64,000 bases of DNA from contig CALGIJ010000016.1 of the NCBI GenBank assembly GCA_937915545.1, positions 10,657 to 74,656 of the forward strand. Direction: 5' to 3'. The DNA is from an uncultured Desulfobacterales bacterium (GTDB lineage Bacteria; Desulfobacterota; Desulfobulbia; Desulfobulbales; Desulfocapsaceae). Below the pieces are notes generated by a model. It did not search any database. It saw only the letters and a list, made by a program, of their open reading frames with translations, and was not told where the DNA came from. A program made the position numbers and the translations under genes. Below are positions 1 to 8,674 of the stretch, piece after piece (positions within the stretch are counted from its first letter, which is position 1; each line of letters opens with the position of its first letter).

Positions 1-302
1 GGACGCGTTCTGCCACCGGCTGGGGCCGCGGGTCTGCGTGCGGTCCTCGTCTTGCCGGTGAGCGTCCCTTGGGTCGGTGCTGCGCCCTTTTACCCGGTCG
101 ATCTCTTTCGCCCAGCCTTTGCACAGGTCAAGGAGGACGAAGGTTACCATGGCGAATTCGCCTTTGACAAGAGGAGATGGTCCCGCAGAGTCGCCAGTGG
201 CGGCAGTGCAGGGGTCAGAGGCTGCCCGGTGGCAGGATTGCCCGCTCATGACCCAGGGGGTCGGGCGAAGGGGTTGCCTGGCGATATCCATCAGGGACGG
301 CC
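1..302. other. Left edge, no confident gene
   Basis: I see no convincing gene here. A possible 67-codon frame begins at an ATG at 149 behind an AGGAGG at about 130, but the spacing is long (about 14 nt), the predicted product resembles no family I know, and the frame runs into the end of the opposing receiver gene. The stretch may hold the 3' flank or leader of a gene lying outside the window. Confidence 0.4.
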
Positions 303-680
303 TCAGCTTCCGGCCGCGCCGAGGGCGCGGATGGTGGTGCGCAGGGCGTTGATGCTGTCGGCGCTTTTTTCGACGAAATGCACATTGCCACCGCTGCAGA
401 AGGCCGAGGTGAACTCGCTGTAGGCATGCACGATGATCTTCAGCTGCGGGTTGTTGTCGGTCAGGCAGGCGAAGAGCCCGTGGCCGTAGGGGTAGAGCAG
501 CTCCGGGTCGAGGATGAGCAGGTCCACCGCTGTCGAGTCGCAGATGCGGTGGAAGGCTTCGATGCTGTTGCCGACGGTGACCACTGCATGACCCTCCTTT
601 TCCAACTCGCGTTTGAGGAGGTCGCGGACATGGTGGTTGGTGTCGGTGACCATGATATGCAGAGGTGGGCAGGATGGCAT
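303..680 (-). CDS. Single-domain response regulator (CheY-like receiver)
   Basis: A 125-residue protein consisting only of a receiver domain. Asp13 lies in the acidic pocket, Asp58 in LLILDPEL is the likely phosphoacceptor, and Lys105 in VEKSAD matches the conserved lysine. The frame is open further upstream, but the ATG at 680 is preceded by AAGGA at good spacing and the family match begins there. There is no output domain, so the protein probably relays phosphate or binds a partner; no cognate kinase is adjacent. Ser88 replaces the usual Thr/Ser region only approximately, so the switch residues are not fully canonical. The receiver fold is fairly certain; the pathway is unknown. Confidence 0.75.
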   Translation of the reverse strand: MPSCPPLHIMVTDTNHHVRDLLKRELEKEGHAVVTVGNSIEAFHRICDSTAVDLLILDPELLYPYGHGLFACLTDNNPQLKIIVHAYSEFTSAFCSGGNVHFVEKSADSINALRTTIRALGAAGS

Positions 681-1078
681 GACTGTCCTTGTGCTAATTA
701 TTACGGTCTCCGGGCTGGGACTGTCGTAATGCTTATCAACCTGTAAAGGGTTCCGACACCTGGGAGGAAAGTTTTGCCTGCTCGTCGCGAGGGCCTCGCT
801 GCCTCGGGACTGGCCAGCGCCGCGGCGTGCCGGCCCTTGCCGGGGCGGCCAGGCCCCAGGGTTGGCTGCCCTGTCATCTTGGTTTTGCACGAAACGTTCC
901 AGGGGAAGATGGTGACGGGTGTCGCGCGACGAAACTGCGACGCAGGTCGTCAACTGGCACGTTCCCTGCTACTTGAGGGTGTGGAGGTACCGGCATCGCC
1001 GGAGGAGATCCGTTCCGGTCGTCAGAGGCGGCCAGGGGGCGGTGAAGGAGCAAGCAGCCGAGACAGGGAGGTAGCAAG
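681..1078. other. Divergent intergenic region (398 bp)
   Basis: This region separates the receiver gene (leftward) from the universal stress protein (rightward). The only element I can support is a sigma-54-like promoter near 955. A 104-codon frame starting at 774 overlaps the stress-protein start, has no family resemblance and is probably not a gene. Confidence 0.5.
955..970 (+). promoter_or_regulatory. Sigma-54-type promoter upstream of stress protein
   Basis: TGGCAC, a 5-nt spacer and CTGCT match the -24/-12 consensus (TGGCAC-N5-TTGCW) with one mismatch in the -12 box. It lies about 110 nt upstream of the stress-protein start, leaving a leader of roughly 97 nt. No activator site was recognised. 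Confidence 0.45.
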
Positions 1079-1534
1079 ATGCAGATGATCGAAAAAATTG
1101 TGGTACCCGTCGATTTCGCGGAAAACACCGACAAACTGGTCGCCTATGCCTGCGCGGTGGCGGAACGGTTCGAGGCGGCCATCCATTTCATCCATGTCGT
1201 CGCATCCTATCCCGGCGACGTCATGATCGGCGCCCCCTTTGCCGAGGAATACCGCGACCGCATCATGTTCGCCGCTGAGGAGCGCATGAAGAGCCTGGTG
1301 GAGGACTGCAAGGGCAAAGGGCGGGTCTGTACCGGGATCGTTGTCGGCGGCGAGCCGGTGGAGAAGATCGTCGACCTGGCGGCCTCTGCCGCGGCCGATC
1401 TCGTCGTCATCAGCACCCATGGCGCCAAGGGTCTGGAGAAGATCCTCCTCGGCAGCGTTGCCGAGCGCGTGCTGAAGCGCGCCCATTGCCCGGTGCTGAT
1501 CATGAACCCCTTCAAGGCCATGAAGAAAAAATAG
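1079..1534 (+). CDS. Universal stress protein, UspA family
   Basis: A 151-residue single Usp domain. It starts with the typical beta strand (KIVVPVDF) and ends with the nucleotide-binding loop: STHGAKG at about 113-118, then LLGS at 123-126, followed by the helix AERVLKRA and CPVLIM. These are hallmarks of ATP-binding Usp proteins that respond to starvation, redox or respiratory stress. A GGGAGG sits about 8 nt before the chosen ATG; a second ATG two codons later is possible. A sigma-54-like element upstream suggests control by an enhancer-binding protein. A second Usp gene lies at 47531-47923. Confidence 0.9.
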   Translation: MQMIEKIVVPVDFAENTDKLVAYACAVAERFEAAIHFIHVVASYPGDVMIGAPFAEEYRDRIMFAAEERMKSLVEDCKGKGRVCTGIVVGGEPVEKIVDLAASAAADLVVISTHGAKGLEKILLGSVAERVLKRAHCPVLIMNPFKAMKKK

Positions 1535-1610
1535 TCATGGCGTCCTGACGCCTCGTATCCGGAAAAGGTCTCTGGCGGGGGCGGGCCGCAGCCGGCGGCT
1601 ACCGCCCCGG

Positions 1611-2684
1611 CTACGGTTCCGGGCTTCGCGGCGGTGGCAAACGGAAGCTCTCCTCCTGGGGCAGCTCGAAGGCAAAGCCGCGGTTTTCAAAGAGATCGAT
1701 GCAGGCGTCGGCCGCCGCCGGGTCGTAGAGGGTACCGCGGTGCAGGCGCAGCTCATCCATTGCGGCGCTGATGCCTTTGGCTGGCCGGTAGGGGCGAAAG
1801 GAACTCTTCGCCTCGGCGACGTCGGCGACGGCCAGGATCTTCGATTCGAGGAGGATCTCGTCGCCCTTGAGGCCATGCGGGTAGCCCTTGCCGTCGAGGC
1901 GCTCGTGGTGTTCGAGGACGATGCGCGCACAGGGCCAGGGGAAGGGGATCGACTGGAGGATCTCGTGGCTGATGCGCGGGTGGATCTTGATCACCTCCAT
2001 TTCCGCCTCGAGGAGCTGGCCGGTGCGGTTGAGGATCGACACCGGCACCCTGATCTTGCCGACATCGTGCAGTAGCGCGGCGATGCGCAGGCCCTCGGTT
2101 CGGTCGGCGGAGAGCCCCATCTGTCCGGCGATGGCGCAGGCCAGCTGCGCCACGCGCTGCTGGTGGCCGGCGGTATAGGGGTCGCGGATCTCCACCATCA
2201 GGGCCATGCCGCTGATAATGCCCTGGAGCATGAGGCGGATCTCGGCGGTCTTCTCGGCGACCATTTTTTCCAGCAGGTTGTTCTGTGACTGCAGGGCGGT
2301 TTTCTGCCGCGCCATGGCGAGGTGCGCCTGCACCCGCGCCCTGACCTCGGCGGCATGGAAGGGCTTGGTGATATAGTCCACCGCGCCGAGGTTGAACCCT
2401 TTGGTCTTGTTGATCGTCTCGGTCATGGCGGTGACGAAGATGACCGGGATGTCGGCGCTCTCGGGCAGCGCCTTGAGGTGGCTGCACACCTCGTAGCCGT
2501 CCATCTCCGGCATCATGATGTCGAGGAGGATCAGGTCGGGCCGGTACTTGGCGGCATATTCCAGCGCGGTGGCGCCGCGCTTGGCGATGCCCAGGCGGAA
2601 TTCTCCCTTGAGGGTGTTGACGAGGAGGTCGATGTTGGTGGCGTTGTCGTCGACGATGAGAACGAGGGGGCGCGAATCGGTCAT
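1611..2684 (-). CDS. Response regulator with HD-GYP domain (RpfG type)
   Basis: A 357-residue cytoplasmic protein. Residues about 6-122 are a receiver with phosphoacceptor Asp55 (LILLDIMMPEMDGYE) and Lys107 (YITKPF). Residues about 150-340 form an HD-GYP phosphodiesterase with His206-Asp207 (ALLHDVGK) and the GYP signature in LDGKGYP at 263-269, so degradation of cyclic di-GMP is the expected activity. Its ATG overlaps the stop codon of the upstream hybrid kinase (TAATG), so the two are translationally coupled and the kinase is probably its phosphodonor. The C-terminal 20 residues are proline-rich and unremarkable. Confidence 0.92.
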   Translation of the reverse strand: MTDSRPLVLIVDDNATNIDLLVNTLKGEFRLGIAKRGATALEYAAKYRPDLILLDIMMPEMDGYEVCSHLKALPESADIPVIFVTAMTETINKTKGFNLGAVDYITKPFHAAEVRARVQAHLAMARQKTALQSQNNLLEKMVAEKTAEIRLMLQGIISGMALMVEIRDPYTAGHQQRVAQLACAIAGQMGLSADRTEGLRIAALLHDVGKIRVPVSILNRTGQLLEAEMEVIKIHPRISHEILQSIPFPWPCARIVLEHHERLDGKGYPHGLKGDEILLESKILAVADVAEAKSSFRPYRPAKGISAAMDELRLHRGTLYDPAAADACIDLFENRGFAFELPQEESFRLPPPRSPEP

Positions 2685-5600
2685 TACTGTTCCTTGTGGT
2701 GGTGCCTGTCGTGCTGCAGCATGGTTGTCAGGGTCTGCCGCGCCTGCTCGTAGTCATAGCGCGCCGTCTCCGCCAGCAGGGTCTCCAGGGCGCCGCGGTC
2801 GCGGCCGCTCTGGGTGGTGAGCAGGCCCTGCAGCTGGTTGCTGATCTTGCCGATTTCCTCGGGGTCGGCACGGTCGATGGCTTCGGCGAGGGCGGCGAGC
2901 AGCTCACCCACTCCGCTGCCGCGCGGCCGGCAGGTGGGTTCCGGGCAGATGGCGGGGGGCATGGCGGTGAGGAGGGTGACTACCCGCTGGACCTCGGTGC
3001 AGAGAGTCTCGGCGAGTCGGCCGAGTTCTTCCGCGGCAAGGCTGGCGCAGCCTTCCTCGAGGTCGGCCGCGGCCTGGCGCAGGGCGCCGGCGCCGATATT
3101 GCCGGCGCTGCCCTTGAGGCTGTGGGCGAGGTGGCGCAGGCCGTCGCGGTCGCCGTCTTCCTGGGCTCGGCGGATGCGCCTGGCCGTCTCCAGGTTGTCG
3201 CGACGGAACCCCTCGAGAATGTTCTGCAACGTGCTCCAGGTGATGCCGGTGGCCTGCAGCACCCCGCAGACATCGATGCCGGCGAGCAGGGGCAGTCCCT
3301 CGGGCTCGGCGGCGGTTTCCCCGGCCTCGCCGGCGCCCGCCGCTGTGGCCTCGTCCCCGTCGAGCGCCCCTCCGCTGGAGCTGTCCTCGCCCTGCACCGG
3401 GCTGTGGGCGGCGAGGTTGCGCCACAGGGTGACGAAGAGGCGGTCCTGGTTGATCGGCTTGGCGATATAACCGTTCATGCCTGCCTCGAGGCATTTTTCC
3501 TCGTCGCCCTTGAGGGCGTGGGCGGTCATGGCGATGATCGGCAGGGAGGCGCCGCCGGGCAGCTGGCGGATGCGTTTGGTCGCCTCGTAGCCGTTCATCT
3601 TCGGCATCTGCACATCCATGAGTACCGCGTCGAAGGGTTCGCCGGCCACCCGCTCCACCGCCTCGAGACCGTTGGCGGCGGCGGTGACATCGATGCCGGC
3701 GCTCTTGAGGATGGCCTGCGCCACCTCCTGGTTGGTGGGATTGTCGTCGACCACCAGGATCTTGCGGCCGCGCATCTGCTTCTTGTACATCGAGGCCTTG
3801 GTGGTCAGGGCCATCCTGCCCCGTGGCTGGCTGCCGCGGGTTTTGCCGAAGGCGTCCATAATGGCGTCGAAGAGGGTCGACTGGAAAATCGGCTTGGTGA
3901 GGAAGCCGTTGATGCCCACCCGTTCCGCGGTGGAGCGGTGCACCTCGCGGGCGAAGGCGGTCATCATGATGATCGGCATGGTCAGACCGAGTTCCTCCCG
4001 GATCTGCCGCGAGGTCTCGATGCCGTCCAGGCCGGCCATCTTCCAGTCGATGAGCACCAGGCCCACCGCCTCCTGTCCCTCGCCGCCGCTCAGCCGCTGC
4101 AGCGCCTCTTCCCCCGAGGCCACCTGGTCGACGGCGAAACCGAGGGAAGCCAGCATCTTTTCCATGATCTCGCGGCTGTCGCGGCTGTCGTCGACCACCA
4201 GTACCCTGAGCCCCTGGAGGTCCGGGGGGAAGACATAGGCGGAGAGGCTGCGGTCGTCGCCTTTTTCGAGGTGCACGGTGAAGGTGAAGGTCGAGCCATG
4301 GCCAAGGACGCTCTCCACCCAGATGTCGCCGTGCATCATGGTGACGAAGCGCTTGCAGATGCTCAGCCCGAGGCCGGTGCCCTCGTATTTGCGGGTCGAT
4401 GAAGAGTCCCCCTGGGTAAAGGGTTCGAAGAGCAGGGGCAGGTACTGTGGGGCGATGCCGGTGCCGGTGTCCCTGACATGAAAGCGCAGCACCACCTCCG
4501 CGCCGGAGAGCCCCGTGACATTGTCGTCGATGGTCACCCCGACGAGGATCAGCCCGCCGGGACCGGTGAACTTGATGGAGTTGCCGACGAGGTTGGTGAG
4601 GATCTGCTGCAGCCGCAGGGAGTCGCCGCGGAGCACGCGCGGCGTGGCGGCGTCGATGTCGAGGAGCAGCTCGATATCCTTTTCCGCCGCCTGGTTGATG
4701 AAGATGTCCATCACCCGGTCGAACATCTCGTCGAGGCGGAAGAGTCGGGCCTTGAGTTCCAGCTGGCCGGCCTCGATCTTGGAAAAATCGAGGATGTCGT
4801 TGATGATGCCGAGCAAGGCATAGGAGGAGTTCTGCACGATCTGCAGGTAGTGCTCCACTTCCGGGGAAAGCTTTTCGGCCAGGGCGAGATCGGTGGCGGC
4901 GATGATGCCGTTCATCGGCGTCCTGATCTCGTGGCTCATATTGGCGAGAAAGCGGCTCTTGGCCAGCGTTGCCGCCTCGGCCATCTGCTTGGCCTGTTCG
5001 AGGTCGCGATCGAGCTTCTTGTGCATCTCGATCTCCGCCGACAGGGAGAGGTGCGAGGCCTTGATGCTGCGGTTGAGGCGCAGGATGAGGGCGGTGAAGG
5101 CAAGGTGGCTGCAGAAGAAGATCAGCGCTACCAGCAGCCATGGCCCGTAGCTGCGCACCAGGTCGGCCAGGGTGATCTTGCCGAGGTCTTTGTAGGGGCC
5201 GAGGCGCAGGGCCATGAGCAGCTCCTGTACCGGCTGGTAGTTGAGGGGGATGGTCCAGCCGGCGCAGCCGGCGGCCTGGGCGGCGGGGGAGGAGGCCTCC
5301 ATCTGCATCAGGGCGATGGCCACCTTCTCGGCCAGTTCATGCTGGGTGTCGGCGACCTTGGCCATCGGCCAGTCGGGGTACTCGCGGGTGCTGCACAGGT
5401 AGGGGGTGGGGCGATTGCCCTCTCCGGGGCGGGCAAAGACATAGAAATCGTCAAGGTTGATGCGGCCCTCGGCGGCCAGTTCCTCCAGGCTGTTGGTGCG
5501 TACCGTGCCGGCGTCGACGAGGCCGTCGCGTACTGCCAGGACCACCTTGTCGTGGGTCTCGCCGAAGGTCAGCGAACGGAAGTCGCGGTAGGGGTCGATG

Positions 5601-6106
5601 CCCTGCTCGGCCAGTTCCCGCCAGGCCATGCGCCAGCCGCCGAGGGAGTCTTCGGAGACCGCCATGAAGCTCTTGCCGCGCAGGTCGGCGAGGCTGTTCA
5701 TGCCGCTGCGGTCGCGGCGGCGGAAGATAACTCCGCCGTACTGCGAATAGGTGCGGCCGAGCCGTGACTCCTTGAGGGTGGCGATGCGGTTGATGCCGTA
5801 ACGCTGCTCGAGCTCGACGTAGATCGAGGAGTTGGTGAGCAGGAAGTCGATCTCGCCGCGGCGCACTGTCTCCGCCACCTGCTCGTGGGTCAGGGGGATG
5901 ATGACGAAGGTCTCGCCGGGGATATGCGCGGTGAGATAGTCGGCTGTCGGCGACCAACTCTTCAAACACTGTTCCGCGCCACGAATGGCGAGGACGCCGA
6001 TGCGAATCGGCTCGGCGAAGGCCGCCGTGGCCTGGGCGAGGAACAGCGCCAGGGCGAGGAGGAGGCCGAAAAAACGTGGGCAGGTGGGTCGGTGGTGGCT
6101 GTTCAT
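2684..6106 (-). CDS. Hybrid sensor histidine kinase with fused PhnD-like binding domain
   Basis: A 1140-residue multidomain phosphorelay kinase. In order: signal peptide (about 1-31); a periplasmic phosphonate/phosphate-type binding domain (about 33-300, EPIRIGVLAIRG onward); one membrane span (about 320-342); a short coiled coil; HisKA with the phosphorylated His at about 392 (NMSHEIRTP); HATPase with N, G1 (DTGTGIAP) and G2 (GTGLGLS) boxes; two receivers (VLIDWKMAG; LMDVQMPKM); and a C-terminal HPt (LAHSLKGSAGN). The binding domain presumably senses a small periplasmic ligand directly. The HD-GYP regulator overlaps its 3' end and is the likely target. An upstream ATG at 6163 is possible, but the signal peptide favours 6106. 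Compare the split version at 59186-62402. Confidence 0.93.
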   Translation of the reverse strand: MNSHHRPTCPRFFGLLLALALFLAQATAAFAEPIRIGVLAIRGAEQCLKSWSPTADYLTAHIPGETFVIIPLTHEQVAETVRRGEIDFLLTNSSIYVELEQRYGINRIATLKESRLGRTYSQYGGVIFRRRDRSGMNSLADLRGKSFMAVSEDSLGGWRMAWRELAEQGIDPYRDFRSLTFGETHDKVVLAVRDGLVDAGTVRTNSLEELAAEGRINLDDFYVFARPGEGNRPTPYLCSTREYPDWPMAKVADTQHELAEKVAIALMQMEASSPAAQAAGCAGWTIPLNYQPVQELLMALRLGPYKDLGKITLADLVRSYGPWLLVALIFFCSHLAFTALILRLNRSIKASHLSLSAEIEMHKKLDRDLEQAKQMAEAATLAKSRFLANMSHEIRTPMNGIIAATDLALAEKLSPEVEHYLQIVQNSSYALLGIINDILDFSKIEAGQLELKARLFRLDEMFDRVMDIFINQAAEKDIELLLDIDAATPRVLRGDSLRLQQILTNLVGNSIKFTGPGGLILVGVTIDDNVTGLSGAEVVLRFHVRDTGTGIAPQYLPLLFEPFTQGDSSSTRKYEGTGLGLSICKRFVTMMHGDIWVESVLGHGSTFTFTVHLEKGDDRSLSAYVFPPDLQGLRVLVVDDSRDSREIMEKMLASLGFAVDQVASGEEALQRLSGGEGQEAVGLVLIDWKMAGLDGIETSRQIREELGLTMPIIMMTAFAREVHRSTAERVGINGFLTKPIFQSTLFDAIMDAFGKTRGSQPRGRMALTTKASMYKKQMRGRKILVVDDNPTNQEVAQAILKSAGIDVTAAANGLEAVERVAGEPFDAVLMDVQMPKMNGYEATKRIRQLPGGASLPIIAMTAHALKGDEEKCLEAGMNGYIAKPINQDRLFVTLWRNLAAHSPVQGEDSSSGGALDGDEATAAGAGEAGETAAEPEGLPLLAGIDVCGVLQATGITWSTLQNILEGFRRDNLETARRIRRAQEDGDRDGLRHLAHSLKGSAGNIGAGALRQAAADLEEGCASLAAEELGRLAETLCTEVQRVVTLLTAMPPAICPEPTCRPRGSGVGELLAALAEAIDRADPEEIGKISNQLQGLLTTQSGRDRGALETLLAETARYDYEQARQTLTTMLQHDRHHHKEQ

Positions 6107-6166
6107 GGCTCCATGGGTGCGGGATGGGTGTCGGCGGACAGGCTCTTTCCGGCTGGTTCGCATGGT

Positions 6167-6211
6167 GCACTGTCCGTCACCTTACCATAGTGTAAAGGAA
6201 GCTGACAGTGC
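6167..6211. repeat. 8-bp inverted repeat in divergent promoter region
   Basis: GCACTGTC (6167-6174) and GACAGTGC (6204-6211) are perfect inverted arms around a 29-nt centre that itself contains TTACCATAGTGTAA. It lies between the hybrid kinase and the rightward cytidylate-kinase-like gene, where an operator would be expected. No regulator is identified. Confidence 0.35.
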
Positions 6212-6376
6212 CATTGCCGTCACATGGCCCGGGGGCGCCCCTCGCCTTTGCCCGGCGGGTTGTGTTCTGGAGGCCGTCAGCGGGGCGGCTCCCCTTTCCG
6301 GCATTGGCATGGGCTTTGCAATTGAAGTGCCTGAGCCCTATCGCTTTTTCACGGCGAGTGAACGAGGAGGATGACC

Positions 6377-7033
6377 ATGCGATCGATAGCCCTGTTTCCC
6401 TGCTCCTATACCGAGGGCGCCCTGCTGGTGGGCGAATTGTCCGCCGCCCTGCGCCTCAAGATCTATACCGACGAGATGCTCTTTGCAGATATCTCCTCGA
6501 GGTTCAGTATCTCTGTCAAAACCTTGCGCCGCATGATCTTCGGCTCGGCACAGCAGCCGCAGGGCAACTCCTTTGAAAAGGAGATCTTCGTCGATCTGGC
6601 GAGACGCACCCTGGCCGCGCAGCGGCGGCTTTTCTCGGGGCGGCGCATGTTCTTCGGCCTGCACACCTCGCTGCTCGACCCGCAACTGGCCCGGGTCATC
6701 AAGGTGCTGGTGGTTGACGACGAGGAGCGCCGCGTGCAGCGGGCCATGCGCCAGGAATGCTTCTCTGTGGTGGCGGCGCGGGAGGTGGTGCGCCAGCACG
6801 ACCGCAAGGCCACCGCCTGGACACGCTTTCTTTTCGGCAAGGAGGCCTATGACCCCAGCCTCTATGACGTGGTGGTGAGCGGCAGCCCCATGGAGCTCAT
6901 TCGCCAGATCGTCCAGCACTACGAGGATGTCGAGACCTGGTTCGGCCACTATCAGCAGAATCGATCCGACGGGGCCGCCGACAACTACTATCGACAGGCG
7001 GCACAGGGCGAGGCCTGTCTTGCCGCCCACTGA
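6377..7033 (+). CDS. Cytidylate kinase-like family protein, P-loop degenerate
   Basis: A 218-residue protein related to the cytidylate-kinase-like family common in deltaproteobacteria. The C-terminal half keeps the family pattern: VLVVDDEERRVQRAMRQE, AREVV..HDRKATAWTRFLFG and DPSLYDVVV. The N-terminus, where a glycine-rich nucleotide loop is expected, reads FPCSYTEGALLV and lacks the GxxxxGK pattern, so kinase activity is doubtful. The chosen ATG at 6377 has GAGGAGG 8 nt upstream; an ATG at 6371 is too close to that site. No functional partner is adjacent. Confidence 0.7.
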   Translation: MRSIALFPCSYTEGALLVGELSAALRLKIYTDEMLFADISSRFSISVKTLRRMIFGSAQQPQGNSFEKEIFVDLARRTLAAQRRLFSGRRMFFGLHTSLLDPQLARVIKVLVVDDEERRVQRAMRQECFSVVAAREVVRQHDRKATAWTRFLFGKEAYDPSLYDVVVSGSPMELIRQIVQHYEDVETWFGHYQQNRSDGAADNYYRQAAQGEACLAAH

Positions 7034-7098
7034 ACGATGGCCGATTCCCCCCGGGTGGCGACCATATCCGCCCCGCTCCCGTTTTTCTGGAGGTCTTC

Positions 7099-7539
7099 AT
7101 GGGAAAGATCGCCAAGGCACTCGTCCTGCGCAGGGTGCTCCTCTCCGAGGTGCTCGGCTTTGCCTTGATTATCGCCCTGATCTGGCTCGACGAGATCCTC
7201 GACCTGCCCCATCACCTCTTCAACGCCGAAGCGACGCCGATCAACTGGCGCGAGTCGCTGTTCGAAACGGTGGTCATTCTCCCTCTTGCCTGGGGATTGA
7301 TTTCCTATACCAGGGCGGTGTTCCGCCACCTCAAGTTTCTCGAGGGCTTTCTCCCCATCTGTGCCTCGTGCAAGAAGATCCGCGACGAAGGCGGCTCCTG
7401 GCAGCCACTCGAGACCTATATCCACAATCGCTCCGAGGCCAGGTTCTCGCACGGCGTCTGCCCGACCTGCGCCAGGCGGCTCTATCCTGACCTGTACAAC
7501 GAGGACGGTACCTTGCGCCAGGCGGGCGGCCCGCACTGA
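7099..7539 (+). CDS. Membrane protein with C-terminal zinc ribbon (paralogue 1)
   Basis: A 146-residue protein with two predicted membrane spans (about 12-33 and 52-72) and a cytoplasmic four-cysteine ribbon: Cys88-x2-Cys91 and Cys121-x2-Cys124 (CASCKKIRDEGG ... HGVCPTCARRLYP). I know this ribbon pattern as an accessory tail on many deltaproteobacterial signalling proteins; here it stands on a membrane anchor with no enzymatic domain. It is preceded by TGGAGG. Its stop codon is one base from that of the opposing paralogue. Function unknown; zinc or Fe-S binding is inferred from the cysteines. Confidence 0.75.
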   Translation: MGKIAKALVLRRVLLSEVLGFALIIALIWLDEILDLPHHLFNAEATPINWRESLFETVVILPLAWGLISYTRAVFRHLKFLEGFLPICASCKKIRDEGGSWQPLETYIHNRSEARFSHGVCPTCARRLYPDLYNEDGTLRQAGGPH

Positions 7540-7540
7540 C

Positions 7541-7981
7541 TCACGCTGCCTCCTTCTCCTCCCCCGCCCCTTCCTTGCCGAAGACCTCGGGGTAGAGCTT
7601 CATGGCGCAGGTCGGGCAGAGGCCATGGGTGAAGCGCGCGTCGGAGCGCTTCTGGATGAAGTCCTCGAGTTCCTGCCACTGGCCCTCTTTGTCCGCTACC
7701 TTCCTGCAGTGCGAACAGACGCGCAGCAGGCCCTCGAGGTAGCGCATGCGTTCGAGGACCTTTCTCGTGAACGAAACTACCACCAGCGCCAGGGGGAGGA
7801 TCATCAGGGTCTCGAAGAGGGACTCGCGCCAGTTCACCGGGCTGGGGGCGGCGCCGAGGAAGCGGTGAGGGAAGTCGACGAGTTCGCTCACCCAGATGAA
7901 GCAGATAAAGACGAGGAAGGCGCCCATCTCGAAGAGGACGAGGCGGCGGGCGGAGAAGAGGCGATGGTCATCATTGTGCAT
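7541..7981 (-). CDS. Membrane protein with C-terminal zinc ribbon (paralogue 2)
   Basis: Also 146 residues and collinear with the convergent neighbour: two membrane spans (about 13-33 and 54-73), the shared SPVNWRESLFET segment between them, and ribbon cysteines 89, 92, 122 and 125 (CSHCRKVADKEG ... HGLCPTCAMKLYP). The ATG at 7981 has GGAGG 8 nt upstream; the longer open frame to 8143 has no such support. The pair looks like an inverted duplication that has since diverged. Function unknown. Confidence 0.75.
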   Translation of the reverse strand: MHNDDHRLFSARRLVLFEMGAFLVFICFIWVSELVDFPHRFLGAAPSPVNWRESLFETLMILPLALVVVSFTRKVLERMRYLEGLLRVCSHCRKVADKEGQWQELEDFIQKRSDARFTHGLCPTCAMKLYPEVFGKEGAGEEKEAA

Positions 7982-8196
7982 CGGGAACACCTCCAAAAAA
8001 TCGCTGACACTCATTTTATCACAGGCTGAGGGAAAAGCATGATGAAGTTGGCGAAAATCGTCATCGTCGTGCGATATGCTCTTGCAATGGCGCCGGCAAA
8101 AAAGCCATAATCCCGCCTGCCCGGCCGCGGCGGTGCAAGGCAAATGGGGCTGCAGACCGCCACGGCATATCGCGTGTTCAGCCGAAAGGATAGCCT

Positions 8197-8607
8197 ATGG
8201 ATGCCTACAGCGAAGCCCATCTCTTTGTCGCCGCCGTACGAGTGCTGCAGCACCGCGGCGGATGTCCGCCCGCCATCGAGGAGGTGGCGGAGATGCTCGA
8301 TCTCTCGGTGGAAATGGCGCACACCATCTGCCGCCGCCTCAGCAAGGCGGGGATCGTCGAGGCCCTCGCCGACCCCTTCACGGTCAAGCTGGCGGTGGCC
8401 AATCATCTCGCCATAGAAGAGCTGCCGCGCACCGCCGTCGAGGAAAACAGCCTCGCTAAGGAACTGGCCAGGTTTCAGTCGGAGAAGAAGAACGTCGATG
8501 AGAAGGTCGCCGCCATCCAGGCGGAAATGGCCAAAAAGCGCCAGGACCTCTTCGCCGATCTCGAGGCCAAGTTCAAGAAGGAGATGGCCAAGCACAAGAA
8601 AGAGTAA
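8197..8607 (+). CDS. Winged-helix protein with C-terminal coiled coil
   Basis: A 136-residue protein. Residues about 1-75 look like a winged helix-turn-helix (AVRVLQHRGGCPPAIEEVAEMLDLS ordering, then RRLSKAGIVEAL), and residues about 85-136 form a charged, Lys/Glu-rich coiled coil. AAAGGA precedes the ATG. It is conserved in style with hypothetical proteins of sulfate reducers, but I cannot name the family. It could be a small DNA-binding or nucleoid-associated protein; no partner is visible. Confidence 0.6.
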   Translation: MDAYSEAHLFVAAVRVLQHRGGCPPAIEEVAEMLDLSVEMAHTICRRLSKAGIVEALADPFTVKLAVANHLAIEELPRTAVEENSLAKELARFQSEKKNVDEKVAAIQAEMAKKRQDLFADLEAKFKKEMAKHKKE

Positions 8608-8615
8608 GGCTGGGA

Positions 8616-8636
8616 GGGAGAGCGCAGCGTTCTCCC
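8616..8636 (+). terminator. Weak hairpin after winged-helix gene
   Basis: GGGAGAGCG and CGTTCTCCC form a 9-bp stem with one mismatch and a 3-nt loop, 9 nt after the stop codon at 8607. There is no proper T-run, so this is at best a weak terminator. Confidence 0.3.
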
Positions 8637-8674
8637 CTTCATGAAGCCCCGTCCTCCGTGGGAACGGCTGCCAA

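Noticed and set aside
149..352. Possible 67-aa gene with AGGAGG upstream
   Set aside because: Spacing is too long, no similarity, and it runs into the receiver gene end.
774..1088. 104-codon frame before the stress protein gene
   Set aside because: Overlaps the uspA start, lacks a ribosome-binding site and resembles no protein; the interval holds a promoter instead.
2696..5141. Long open frames (568 and 745 codons) overlapping the hybrid kinase
   Set aside because: Low-complexity Arg/Pro/Gly/His-rich translations with no domain; the kinase frame explains the region.
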